The notes under the pieces were generated by a model. It searched no databases. It was not told the origin of the DNA and saw nothing but the letters and a program-made list of their open reading frames with translations. DNA of 38,985 nt from Saprospiraceae bacterium (lineage in GTDB: Bacteria; Bacteroidota; Bacteroidia; Chitinophagales; Saprospiraceae), in the NCBI GenBank assembly GCA_020627965.1, contig JAHDFX010000016.1, positions 5,882-44,866 on the forward strand. Reading direction: 5' to 3'. This document shows positions 1-9,423 of the stretch, one piece after another (within the stretch, counting starts at the first letter, position 1; every line of letters starts with the position of its first letter). The position numbers and the translations under genes were made by a program.

Positions 1-3000
1 TACAGTTTAGATAATGGCGTGACCTTCCAGCCAACAGGAACCTTTACAGGTTTAGTTTCCGGCACATACGATTTAGTAGTGCAGGATGCAAATGGCTGTA
101 CAACCAGTCAACCAGTTACTCTAAATGATGAGGCTGGTCCGATCATTGACAATATAGACACAACAGAACCTTTATGTGCAGGAGACGCAGATGGCAGTAT
201 TGTTATTGTAGCCTCCGGCGGTACTGCGCCATTAGAATATAGCGCAGATAATGGAGTAACTCTCCAGTCAACCAGTACATTTACGGGACTGTTAGCAGGT
301 ACCTATGATATAGTAGTGCAAGATGCCAATGGCTGTACAACAGCTCAACAGGTAATTATTAATGAACCTGGTGCTTTAGATATTACATTAACAACGACTG
401 ATGAAGATTGTCCTGGCAATGATGGTTCTGCTACAGCAATAGTGACTGGTGGAACAGTTGCAGCAGATTACACTTATCAATGGGATGCAGCTACAGGCGA
501 TCAGATAACTCAAACAGCTACCGGACTCACGGCAGGTACTTATAGTGTAACAGTCACTGATGATAATGGCTGTACAATTACAGGCACGGCAACAGTAATT
601 AACAACTGTGGTTGCAATGTTAGTCTTGATTTGGTACAGACTGACGCTAATTGTAATAACGATACAAATGGTACAGCTATAGCTACTCTTGTAGGTGGTA
701 CAGATCCAGTTACTTATCAATGGGATGCTACAACTGGTAGTCAGACAACTCAAACAGCTACCGGACTTGGAGCAGGTACTTACAGTGTAACAGTTACGGA
801 TATTAATACTTGTGAAGCTATAGGAACAGTGACGATAGCAGAACCGGATGCAATGACGGCGTCAACATCTACAACAGATGAACTTTGTGCTGCTTCAGAT
901 GGAACGGCAACGGTTACAGTCGCAGGTGGAACAGTCGCAGCAGATTATACTTATCTATGGGATGATGCAGCTATGCAAAACACTCAAACGGCTACCGGCC
1001 TTACGGCAGGTACTTATAACGTAACTGTAACTGACGATAATGGCTGTACCGTTACAGCAAGTGCAGCAGTAAATGAACTGGCAGGACCAGTTATTGATAA
1101 TATCAATTCTACGAACCCGACTTGTGGTAATGCTGATGGTAGTATTGATATTACAGCATCAGGAGGAACTGATCCGCTGGAATATAGTATTGATAATGGT
1201 CTGACTTTCCAGCCAGCAGGTACTTTTACAGGACTTGCAGCAGGAACCTATGATCTTGTTGTACAAGATGTCAATGGATGTGTCACAACAGACCAAATCT
1301 CAATAAGTGATGAAGCGGGGCCTGTTATTGATAATATTACAACTACTGACGCAACATGTGGAAGTGCTGATGGTGGTATTGATATTATAGCAAGTGGTGG
1401 CACTGCACCATTGGAATACAGTATTGATAACGGAATAACTTTCCAACCAACAGGTACATTCTCTGGTTTGGCTGCTGGTACTTATGATATAGTCGTTCAG
1501 GATGCTAATGCTTGCACAACTAGTCAACAAGTAACTATTAATGACCTGGCAGGGCCAGTTATCGATAATATAGATACAACAGAACCACTTTGTGCGGGAG
1601 GTATAGATGGTACAATTACAATAACCGCTTCAGGTGGTAATGCACCATTAGAGTATAGTATTGATAATGGTTTGACTTTCCAAGCCGATGGTGTTTTCAC
1701 CGGAATTGCCGCTGGTACTTATGATGTAGTAGTACAGGATGCTGTTGGCTGTAGCACTAGCGCAGCTTTTACTATAGGTGAACCAACAATGATGGTTGCT
1801 TCAACTTCTTCAACAGATGAATTGTGTAGTGCAGCAGATGGTACTGCCACAGTAACTACAATGGGAGGAACAGTCGCAGTAGATTATACTTACCTGTGGG
1901 ATGATGCAGCTATGCAAAATACACAAACAGCCGTAGGTTTGTCTGCTGGTACTTACAATGTAACTATAACAGATGATAATGGTTGTACAGTTACGGCAAG
2001 TGCAACAGTTAATGACCAGGCAAGTCCTCTCATTGACAATATTACTTCGGCTAATCCAACATGTGGTAATGCAGATGGTAGTATAGATATTACAGCAAGT
2101 GGTGGTGCCGCTCCATTAGAATACAGTATAGACAATGGATTAACCTTCCAGCCTACAGGCACTTTTACAGGTCTTGCTTCTGGTACTTATGATATAGTCG
2201 TTCAGGATGCGAATGCCTGTACAGCAATAGATCAGGTAATATTAAATGATGAAGCAGGGCCAGTTATTGATAATGCAGCTACCGTAGATGCCACTTGTGG
2301 TAGCGCAGATGGAAGTATTACAATCACTGCTTCCGGTGGTACTATGCCATTAGAATACAGTATAGATAATGGAGTAAGCTTCCAGCCATCGGGTACTTTT
2401 ATTGGATTAGCAACTGGTACTTATGATGTTGTTATACAAGATGCTAATGGTTGTACAACGGCTCAACAAGTAACGGTTAATGACCTAGCGGGGCCAGTCA
2501 TTGATAATATAGATACGACAGAACCACTCTGTACAGGCGGTATAGATGGAAGTATTACAATAGTCGCCTCGGGTGGTAATGCACCACTAGAGTACAGTAT
2601 CGACAACGGTTTGACTTTCCAAACTGATGGTGTTTTTACTGGAATTGCAGCAGGTACTTATGATGTAGTAGTTCAGGATGCAGTTGGTTGTAGCACTAGC
2701 GCAGCTTTTACTATTGGTGAACCAACAATGATGGTTGCTTCAACTTCTTCAACAGATGAATTGTGTAGTGCAGCAGATGGTACTGTAACCGTAACTACAA
2801 CGGGGGGAACAGTTGCAGTAGATTATACTTACCTGTGGGATGATGCAGCTATGCAAAACACACAAACAGCAACAGGCCTTGCAGCCGGTACATACAATGT
2901 AACTGTAACTGATGATAATGGTTGTACCGTTACAGCAAATGTAATCGTTAACGATCAGGCAAGCCCTGTCATTGATGATATTACTTCGGCTAATCCAACT

Positions 3001-6000
3001 TGTGGAAATGCAGATGGTAGTATAGATATTACAGCAAGTGGTGGTACTGCGCCATTAGAATACAGTATAGATAATGGATTAACCTTCCAGCCCGCAGGCA
3101 CTTTTACAGGGCTTGCTTCTGGTACTTATGATATAGTCGTTCAGGATGCGAATGCCTGTACAGCAATAGATCAGGTAATATTAAATGATGAAGCAGGACC
3201 AGTTATTGATAATGTAGCTACAGTAGATGCCACTTGTGGTAGTACAGATGGAAGTATTACAATAACAGCCTCCGGTGGCACTATACCATTAGAATACAGT
3301 ATAGATAATGGAGTAAGTTTCCAACCCTCGGGCGCTTTTGCTGGATTATCAGCCGGTACTTATGATATTGTTATACAAGATGCGAATGGCTGTACAACTG
3401 CTCAACAAGTAACAATAAGTGATCAGGCAGCACCAGCTATAGACAATATAGCATCTACAGAACCAACTTGTGGAAATGCAAATGGTATAGTCACAATCAC
3501 ATCAACAGGCGGTACCGCTCCTGTTGAATACAGTATTGATAATGGAGTAACTTTCGAACCAACAGGTGCTTTCACGGATTTAGCTGCTGGTACTTACGAT
3601 ATTGTAATTCAAGATGTGAATGGCTGTACAGTAACAGATCAAATTGTATTGACCGATCAGGCAGGGGCAACAATTGTTGATGTGATTATTGCCGATGCCA
3701 CTTGTGGTAATTCAGATGGAACGATCAGTATTACAACAACAGGTGGTACTGCTCCGGTAGAATACAGTATTGACAACGGAGTTACCTTTGAGCCAGCCGG
3801 TTCATTTATAAATTTGCCAGCTGGTACTTATGATATAGTCGTTCAAGATGCCAATAATTGTCTGGCAACAGACCAGGCTATTATTAACGATCTTGCCGGG
3901 CCTGTTATAGATGATATACCTACAGCTAACTCAACTTGCGGGTCTTCTGATGGTAGTATCATTATTAATGCATCAGGTGGTACAGCACCATTAGAGTATA
4001 GTATTGATGGCGGTATAACCTTCCAGACTACGAATACATTTAGTGGCTTAGTATCCGGCACCTACGATATTGTGGTTCAAGATGTCAATGGTTGTACCGC
4101 AACAGATCAGGTTACTTTAAGTGACGAGTCTGGGCCGGCTATTGATAATGTAGTAACTACAGATGCGACATGCGGTGGCTCAGATGGAAGTATCACAATT
4201 ACAGCAAGTGGTGGCACCGCACCATTAGAATACAGTATAGATAATGGATTAACTTTCCAGTCTGATGGTGTCTTTACTGGTATAGCAGGAGGAATTTATG
4301 ATGTAGTAGTTCAGGATGCGAATGGCTGTATAATTACTCAGCAAGTGACAGTAAATGACCAGTCAGCACCGGCGATAGATAATGTAGCTTCTACAGAGCC
4401 TACATGCGGTGATCCTAATGGTACAATCACAATCACATCTATAGGCGGTACCGCACCAATTGAATATAGTATCGACAATGGACTAACCTTCCAGACGAAT
4501 GATAACTTCACAGGGCTGGCAGCTGGTACTTACGATATAGTAGTGCAGGATGTCAATGGTTGTACAGCAACCGACCAGGTCATACTAACCGATCAGGCAG
4601 GACCAGTTATTGATAACATAACATCAACTGATCCAACTTGTGGTGATTCAAATGGCGCTATCACAATTGCATCAACAGGAGGTACTGCACCAGTTGAATA
4701 TAGTATTGATAATGGTGTAACTTTCCAGGCTACAGGTACGTTTGCAGGCTTAACTCAGGGCATTTACGATATAGTTGTTCAGGATGCCAATGGCTGTACA
4801 GCAACCGATCAGGTTGTATTAACAGATCAGGGCGGAGCAACTATTGATAATGTTGCAACAACAGAACCAACCTGTGGAAACAGTACTGGAACGATTACGA
4901 TCACAGCTTCAGGTGGTACGGCACCATTAGAATATAGTATTGATAATGGTACGACCTTCCAGGCAGGAGATGGTTTTACTGGCTTGGCAGCAGGAACTTA
5001 TGATATAATTGTTCAGGATGCCAATGGTTGTACAACATCGACTCAAGCTGTACTGACTGATCAGGGCGGAGCAACTATTGACAATGTAGCTTCTACAGAA
5101 CCAACTTGTGGTGATCCAAATGGAACGATCAGTATTACGGCTTCGGGGGGTACTGCACCATTGGAATATAGTATTGACAATGGAGCGACTTTCCAACCTG
5201 GTAATGGTTTTACTGGTTTGGCAGCAGGCACATACGATATCGTTGTACAGGATGCAAATGGCTGTTTAACAACTGAGCAAATTACATTAACTGATCAGGC
5301 AGGACCAACAGTTGATAATATCGATACAGTTGACCCGGCTTGTAATGGAGATACAAACGGTTCTATTACAATAAATGCTACTGGCGGAACAACACCTTTA
5401 CAGTATAGTATAGACAATGGAGCTACTTTCCAAGCTGGAAACGTTTTCAGTAATCTCGGTGATGGTACTTACAACATCGTTGTAACAGATGCTAATGGAT
5501 GTACCACAACAGATCAGGCTACACTTACAGAACCGGCTCCTCTTACTGCAACATTAAGCGGTACAGATGCAAGTTGTGCTGGTATTTGTGATGGAACGGG
5601 AACAGTTTCCCCAGCTGGCGGTACAGCTCCTTATACTTATCTATGGAATAATGGTGAAACCACACAGACTGCAACAATGCTTTGTGCTGGTACAAATACC
5701 GTTGTGATCACTGATGCGAATGGTTGTACTATTACAGAAAGTATTACAACGAATGAACCTCCACTCCTATTGGTAACAGCGATCCCTGTACAGGACGTAT
5801 TATGTTTTGGTGATAATAATGGTATTGCCAATGCAACTGCGATCGGCGGAACAGCGCCTTATAATTATACATGGGATAATAGTGCCTTAAATACAGGAAC
5901 ACCGACTGATCTTCCTGCAGGTGCGAATATCGTGACAGTAACAGATGCAAATGGCTGTACAGCTACAGCTTCAGTAACTATCGGTTCACCAACAGAATTA

Positions 6001-7662
6001 GTAGCAACGGCTACCTCTACAAATGTAGACTGTTTTGGTAATTCAACGGGTACTGTTTCTGCAACTGCTTCAGGCGGAACGGCTCCATATAGTTTTGATT
6101 GGGGCGCTATTGATGTAAATAATGTTCCAGCTGGCACTTACACTGTGACAGTCATTGACAATAATGGTTGTATAACAACAGCAACGACAACAGTAACAGA
6201 ACCACCATTACTTACAGGTACACTGAGTGGACAGGATGTAAGTTGCTTTGGTGGTAGTGATGGTACAGCAGCGGCAACTATGTCAGGTGGCACTCCTCCA
6301 TATTCTTATCTATGGGATAATGGAGAGGTCACAAACCCGGCAGTCTTGCTGAATGCTGGTATTCATACAGTAGTTGCAACAGATGCAAATGGCTGTACAT
6401 TTACAGAAAGTATCAATATTGAACAACCTACTCCTCTTGTACCAACTGGAGCAGGTTCTACGCCAGTAACTTGCTTTGGCGGTAATGATGGTACAGCAAC
6501 AGTAAGTGCATCAGGTGGAACGCCACCATATAGTTATACCTGGAACGACGGACAAACAACGCAAACAGCAACAGGTTTGACAGCTGGAGTATACACAGTA
6601 ATTATTACAGATGCTAATGGTTGTAGCTTACCAGCTATCAATGTTACTGTCACACAGCCAGATACACCGATCACAGCGACATCAAGTTCTACTGCTGTGA
6701 CATGTAATGGTGGAAACGACGGTTCTGCAACAGTTGAAGCGATGGGAGGTATTCCTTCCTACTCATATACTTGGTCAAATGGACAAACTGGGCAAAGTAT
6801 TTTTGACCTGACTGCAGGAACCTACGCTGTCACAATTACGGATGCAAATAATTGTGCATACGTAGAAAATGTGTTAGTTAGCGAACCAGATGCTTATGTA
6901 CTAACTATTGTGCCAACAGGCGTCAGTTGTTATGGAGATGAGAATGGCTCCATTTTAGTAGAGAATGTAACAGGGAACAACCCTCCATACATTTATTCAT
7001 TAGACGGAGAGAATTATCAGGCAGGTGATTTCTTTGGCGGATTGGCTGGTGGTAGCTATGAAGTGTTTGTACAGGATATTAATGGCTGTACAACTTCAGA
7101 AACTGTCATAGTCGACGAACCATTTGAGTTGATCGTTGATCTGGGAGCTGATATTACTATCGAATTAGGTGATAGTACTGAATTATTTGCTCAGGTCAAC
7201 ACAACAGATTCGCTTACTTATACTTGGATTCCTACAACGGGACTAAGTTGTACTGATTGTCCGAACCCAACAGTGAATATCACAGAAACAGTAACTTATC
7301 AGGTGCAAATAACGAACGCAAATGGTTGTACGGCAACTGATAATATAATGATTACAGTAGATAAAAACCGTAATATTTACATACCGAACGTCTTCTCACC
7401 AGATAATGATGGTACGAATGATGTATTTATGATCTATGGAGGTAAGGGTGTAGAGGGTGTAAATGTGTTTAGAATATATGACAGGTGGGGTGAAATGGTT
7501 TGGGAAGCTGAGAATTTCCAGACAGATGACCCAAGCTTCGGCTGGGATGGTACCTTTAGAGGACAAAAACTCAACCCGGCAGTATTCGTCTACTATGCAG
7601 AAGTAACATTTATAGATGGTGTAACCTTACTCTACAAAGGAGATGTTACACTAATGAAATAA
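1..7662 (+). CDS. Giant SprB-repeat surface adhesin, type IX secretion cargo (5' partial)
   Basis: The reading frame is open from base 1 (Tyr-Ser-Leu-Asp-Asn-Gly...), so the true start lies upstream; about 2553 residues are visible. Nearly all of it is tandem repeats of about 75-80 residues of the SprB type (consensus pieces ASGGTAPLEYSIDNG, GLAAGTYDIVVQDANGC), interspersed with a second unit type (YLWDDAAMQNTQTA...AGTYNVTVTDDNGC). Each unit carries one or two Cys. Residues about 2380-2450 look like an Ig/PKD-like domain. The last ~100 residues (IPNVFSPDNDGTNDVF, then RIYDRWGEMVW and FRGQKLNPAVFVYYAEV) are the gliding-motility/T9SS type B C-terminal sorting domain, which sends proteins through the type IX system to the cell surface. 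SprB of Flavobacterium johnsoniae is the known model: a mobile adhesin used in gliding. The following gene is a PorP/SprF-like partner. Surface localisation is well supported; the ligand is unknown. Confidence 0.93.
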   Translation, partial: YSLDNGVTFQPTGTFTGLVSGTYDLVVQDANGCTTSQPVTLNDEAGPIIDNIDTTEPLCAGDADGSIVIVASGGTAPLEYSADNGVTLQSTSTFTGLLAGTYDIVVQDANGCTTAQQVIINEPGALDITLTTTDEDCPGNDGSATAIVTGGTVAADYTYQWDAATGDQITQTATGLTAGTYSVTVTDDNGCTITGTATVINNCGCNVSLDLVQTDANCNNDTNGTAIATLVGGTDPVTYQWDATTGSQTTQTATGLGAGTYSVTVTDINTCEAIGTVTIAEPDAMTASTSTTDELCAASDGTATVTVAGGTVAADYTYLWDDAAMQNTQTATGLTAGTYNVTVTDDNGCTVTASAAVNELAGPVIDNINSTNPTCGNADGSIDITASGGTDPLEYSIDNGLTFQPAGTFTGLAAGTYDLVVQDVNGCVTTDQISISDEAGPVIDNITTTDATCGSADGGIDIIASGGTAPLEYSIDNGITFQPTGTFSGLAAGTYDIVVQDANACTTSQQVTINDLAGPVIDNIDTTEPLCAGGIDGTITITASGGNAPLEYSIDNGLTFQADGVFTGIAAGTYDVVVQDAVGCSTSAAFTIGEPTMMVASTSSTDELCSAADGTATVTTMGGTVAVDYTYLWDDAAMQNTQTAVGLSAGTYNVTITDDNGCTVTASATVNDQASPLIDNITSANPTCGNADGSIDITASGGAAPLEYSIDNGLTFQPTGTFTGLASGTYDIVVQDANACTAIDQVILNDEAGPVIDNAATVDATCGSADGSITITASGGTMPLEYSIDNGVSFQPSGTFIGLATGTYDVVIQDANGCTTAQQVTVNDLAGPVIDNIDTTEPLCTGGIDGSITIVASGGNAPLEYSIDNGLTFQTDGVFTGIAAGTYDVVVQDAVGCSTSAAFTIGEPTMMVASTSSTDELCSAADGTVTVTTTGGTVAVDYTYLWDDAAMQNTQTATGLAAGTYNVTVTDDNGCTVTANVIVNDQASPVIDDITSANPTCGNADGSIDITASGGTAPLEYSIDNGLTFQPAGTFTGLASGTYDIVVQDANACTAIDQVILNDEAGPVIDNVATVDATCGSTDGSITITASGGTIPLEYSIDNGVSFQPSGAFAGLSAGTYDIVIQDANGCTTAQQVTISDQAAPAIDNIASTEPTCGNANGIVTITSTGGTAPVEYSIDNGVTFEPTGAFTDLAAGTYDIVIQDVNGCTVTDQIVLTDQAGATIVDVIIADATCGNSDGTISITTTGGTAPVEYSIDNGVTFEPAGSFINLPAGTYDIVVQDANNCLATDQAIINDLAGPVIDDIPTANSTCGSSDGSIIINASGGTAPLEYSIDGGITFQTTNTFSGLVSGTYDIVVQDVNGCTATDQVTLSDESGPAIDNVVTTDATCGGSDGSITITASGGTAPLEYSIDNGLTFQSDGVFTGIAGGIYDVVVQDANGCIITQQVTVNDQSAPAIDNVASTEPTCGDPNGTITITSIGGTAPIEYSIDNGLTFQTNDNFTGLAAGTYDIVVQDVNGCTATDQVILTDQAGPVIDNITSTDPTCGDSNGAITIASTGGTAPVEYSIDNGVTFQATGTFAGLTQGIYDIVVQDANGCTATDQVVLTDQGGATIDNVATTEPTCGNSTGTITITASGGTAPLEYSIDNGTTFQAGDGFTGLAAGTYDIIVQDANGCTTSTQAVLTDQGGATIDNVASTEPTCGDPNGTISITASGGTAPLEYSIDNGATFQPGNGFTGLAAGTYDIVVQDANGCLTTEQITLTDQAGPTVDNIDTVDPACNGDTNGSITINATGGTTPLQYSIDNGATFQAGNVFSNLGDGTYNIVVTDANGCTTTDQATLTEPAPLTATLSGTDASCAGICDGTGTVSPAGGTAPYTYLWNNGETTQTATMLCAGTNTVVITDANGCTITESITTNEPPLLLVTAIPVQDVLCFGDNNGIANATAIGGTAPYNYTWDNSALNTGTPTDLPAGANIVTVTDANGCTATASVTIGSPTELVATATSTNVDCFGNSTGTVSATASGGTAPYSFDWGAIDVNNVPAGTYTVTVIDNNGCITTATTTVTEPPLLTGTLSGQDVSCFGGSDGTAAATMSGGTPPYSYLWDNGEVTNPAVLLNAGIHTVVATDANGCTFTESINIEQPTPLVPTGAGSTPVTCFGGNDGTATVSASGGTPPYSYTWNDGQTTQTATGLTAGVYTVIITDANGCSLPAINVTVTQPDTPITATSSSTAVTCNGGNDGSATVEAMGGIPSYSYTWSNGQTGQSIFDLTAGTYAVTITDANNCAYVENVLVSEPDAYVLTIVPTGVSCYGDENGSILVENVTGNNPPYIYSLDGENYQAGDFFGGLAGGSYEVFVQDINGCTTSETVIVDEPFELIVDLGADITIELGDSTELFAQVNTTDSLTYTWIPTTGLSCTDCPNPTVNITETVTYQVQITNANGCTATDNIMITVDKNRNIYIPNVFSPDNDGTNDVFMIYGGKGVEGVNVFRIYDRWGEMVWEAENFQTDDPSFGWDGTFRGQKLNPAVFVYYAEVTFIDGVTLLYKGDVTLMK
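1551..3428 (+). repeat. Two tandem 939-bp higher-order repeats inside the adhesin gene
   Basis: Bases about 1551-2489 and 2490-3428 are near-identical copies at an offset of exactly 939 bp (313 codons). For example, the stretch encoding GEPTMMVASTSSTDELC occurs at about 1778 and again at about 2717. Each copy holds the same ordered set of unit types, so a block of several units was duplicated as a whole. Copy boundaries are approximate because the flanking units are themselves similar. Confidence 0.85.
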
Positions 7663-7674
7663 GAACATAATGAA

Positions 7675-7707
7675 GAACCTTGAAGAGTAGATTACTCTTT
7701 AAGGTTC
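7675..7707 (+). terminator. Stem-loop after the adhesin gene
   Basis: Two 15-base arms (7675-7689 and 7693-7707) pair throughout, with one G-U pair and a 3-base loop, 12 bases after the adhesin stop codon. The following sequence is AT-rich but has no clean T run, so this is a terminator or a 3'-end stabilising hairpin between the adhesin and the PorP/SprF-like gene. Confidence 0.6.
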
Positions 7708-7823
7708 ACTTTAACAAAAATATTTTTATTACCCCTTACGTTATTGACATTATTCTGACTGATTTTTTATAATTTAGCTGCTCATTATAATTTGAGAAAC
7801 AGCTTTTACAAAAAGAATAAACA

Positions 7824-8894
7824 ATGAGATTGTTCAAAAACTTGACACTCCTCATCGGAACACTACTTATCTCTGCTTCGGTGATGGCACAGGACATACA
7901 CTTCTCGCAGTTTTATCTGTCACCACTCAACCTAAATCCTGCTATGACAGGTGTAATGAGTTGCTCGCACAGATTAACAGCTAATTACCGTAATCAATGG
8001 GCAAGTGTATTGAAGTCTAATGCTTATAATACTTATTCTGTAGGTTATGACATGCGTGTACCTGTAGGACGTTACGATAATTTTGGTTGGGGCGTTAGTT
8101 TCTGGGGCGACCAGGCTGGCGAACTTTCCTTCTCTACGATGGAAGCAAGATTACACGGTGCTTACAGTAAGCGTCTGAGTGGTAATCGTAAAAAGTCTAG
8201 CTACTTGGTAGCTGGAGCAGAAGCAGGTATTGCACAACGTAGTATTGATTTCTTAGCTGCTCGCTGGGGAACACAAAACGATGGCGGTGTATTTAATCCA
8301 AACTTACCTAGCCAGGAGGAGTATGATTTCAACAACTTCCTGTTTGCTGATGTATCTGCGGGTTTATTATGGTATGGTATTGTAAATGAAAATACCAACT
8401 ATTATGTAGGTGCTGCTTTCAGTCACCTGAATCGTGCCAACCAGTCTTTTAATGATGGTAATGAAGACGATGAAGAGTTTGAAGCATATTATAGTAAAAT
8501 TACAATTCATGCTGGTGCCGATTGGCTATTAAGTGATCGCATAGGATTAGTACCGGGTATCGTAGTATTAAGCCAGGGACCTTCGCTTGAGGTAAATGGT
8601 GGTACATCAGTTAAATTCAGATTAGGTAATACTTCTCCAAGAGGAGGAAGCACCCAGGCTTTCCATGTCGGAGCATGGGGGCGTGTTTCCAACTTCCTCG
8701 ACCAAGGCGTATGGTTTGACGCAGTTATCCTGTCTACTCGTTTTGATTTCAATGAATTTACATTAGGCTTCAGTTATGATGTAAACGTATCAAACTTACA
8801 ACCAGCTTCGAACTCAAACGGAGCTTACGAACTATCTCTTGTATATAAAATCTGTAATCCTGACAGACGTGGTGTCTTCTGTCCTGATTTCTAG
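7824..8894 (+). CDS. PorP/SprF-family type IX secretion membrane protein
   Basis: A 356-residue protein with a signal peptide (MRLFKNLTLLIGTLLISASVMAQ, cleavage near residue 22), then the family's characteristic start DIHFSQFYLSPLNLNPAMTG and an N-terminal YRNQW motif. The rest alternates short hydrophobic and polar stretches, as expected of an outer-membrane beta-barrel, and ends in an aromatic/charged tail. PorP/SprF proteins are outer-membrane partners of T9SS substrates; SprF is needed for surface delivery of SprB in Flavobacterium johnsoniae. Its place directly after a type B CTD adhesin, 161 bp away on the same strand, matches the sprB-sprF arrangement, so it probably serves that adhesin specifically. 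Bacteroidota genomes often carry many such paralogues, so no gene symbol is assigned. Confidence 0.92.
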   Translation: MRLFKNLTLLIGTLLISASVMAQDIHFSQFYLSPLNLNPAMTGVMSCSHRLTANYRNQWASVLKSNAYNTYSVGYDMRVPVGRYDNFGWGVSFWGDQAGELSFSTMEARLHGAYSKRLSGNRKKSSYLVAGAEAGIAQRSIDFLAARWGTQNDGGVFNPNLPSQEEYDFNNFLFADVSAGLLWYGIVNENTNYYVGAAFSHLNRANQSFNDGNEDDEEFEAYYSKITIHAGADWLLSDRIGLVPGIVVLSQGPSLEVNGGTSVKFRLGNTSPRGGSTQAFHVGAWGRVSNFLDQGVWFDAVILSTRFDFNEFTLGFSYDVNVSNLQPASNSNGAYELSLVYKICNPDRRGVFCPDF

Positions 8895-8918
8895 AAAAAA
8901 TATTTCTGTTGAATTACG

Positions 8919-8950
8919 AGCGCCCTACCTGTTTACTCAGGTAGGGCGCT
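8919..8950. terminator. Strong bidirectional terminator hairpin
   Basis: A perfect 13-bp GC-rich stem (8919-8931 with 8938-8950; AGCGCCCTACCTG and its complement) has a 6-base loop. It lies 25 bp after the PorP/SprF-like gene and just 3' of the carboxyltransferase remnant on the other strand, so it would end transcription from both sides. Confidence 0.85.
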
Positions 8951-8956
8951 TTAGTA

Positions 8957-9173
8957 TTACCAACTATCAATATATCGCCTCCCCCGTTCAAGGCAGGCTT
9001 CCTTCGGAATACTTTCCAAAGCAGTAGTGATCCATTTCCTGGTATCCTTCGACATCTCCGGGACGACCACCGCCGCCTTCCGCAAAAAATATAATAGGTT
9101 TTCGAGCTTTGGCGGCCAATTCCATCATACGGTCTTTTTTCTCCATGAGCTTCTTCTTTTTCCTTAATCGGGA
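8957..9173 (-). pseudogene. Acyl-CoA carboxylase carboxyltransferase remnant with internal deletion
   Basis: Read on the minus strand, the frame beginning at the ATG at 9146 gives MEKKDRMMELAAKARKP followed by IIFFAEGGGGRPGD. This is the oxyanion-hole region of biotin-dependent acyl-CoA carboxyltransferases, which carry the hallmark EGGGGRPGD. After GD, homology continues only in the +1 frame: PEMSKDTRKWITTALE, ending RRYIDSW-stop at 8957. That matches the extreme C terminus of the same family (DVIDPxxTRxWI ... VD/IDxW). The start of the gene and several hundred central residues are absent, and the two ends meet out of frame at about 9054-9062. An upstream in-frame stop lies near 9172-9174. 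This is a dead gene; the family call comes from motif recognition and was not searched. Confidence 0.65.
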
Positions 9174-9194
9174 CTAAAATTACATAATTTAAGG

Positions 9195-9377
9195 ATGGGT
9201 TTTTGGGTAGAACAACTATTTCAAGAAACAGGCTTAAACAAAGCATGTAAATATCTGTTATGTGAATTTCTGTTTGAACAACTAAATTTTGAAAGAATTG
9301 ATTTTGGAGCTAGCTCATTAAAAAACAACTTAGCGAACGTTAGTCAAGATTTAGAAAAATGCAAAAATCAAAAATAA
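9195..9377 (+). pseudogene. GNAT N-acetyltransferase fragment
   Basis: This 60-codon frame reads GFWVEQLFQETGLNKACKYLL, then CEFLFEQLNFERIDFGASSL and ends LEKCKNQK. The order is that of RimJ/RimL-type GNAT domains: a GYW strand, a degenerate acetyl-CoA loop (Q-x-x-G-x), a helix ending in AFEELNxxRI, then a strand with x-x-N-x-x-S and the LEKxGF end. The N-terminal half is missing, and the NxxSxxxLEKxGF segment is eroded (SSLKNNLANVSQDLEKC). It lies beside another broken gene, so it is probably a decayed remnant and not a functional small protein. Confidence 0.5.
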
Positions 9378-9423
9378 TAAGGACTACTCAAATGGAATAC
9401 TGGAATTTTCAAACATAAATAAT

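Noticed and set aside
388-6137. Several long minus-strand reading frames opposite the adhesin
   Set aside because: They follow the repeat periodicity of the coding strand, have low-complexity composition (Ser, Ile, Cys, Thr) and show no domain. They are shadows of the repeat gene.
1-7200. Regularly spaced repeats that could suggest a CRISPR array
   Set aside because: Units are about 230 bp, remain in frame and encode SprB-type domains; there are no short identical repeats with unique spacers.
8988-9146. The 52-codon minus-strand frame as a real small protein
   Set aside because: Its first part is an internal carboxyltransferase motif and its tail is the wrong frame of that enzyme's C terminus, so it reads as a deletion product.
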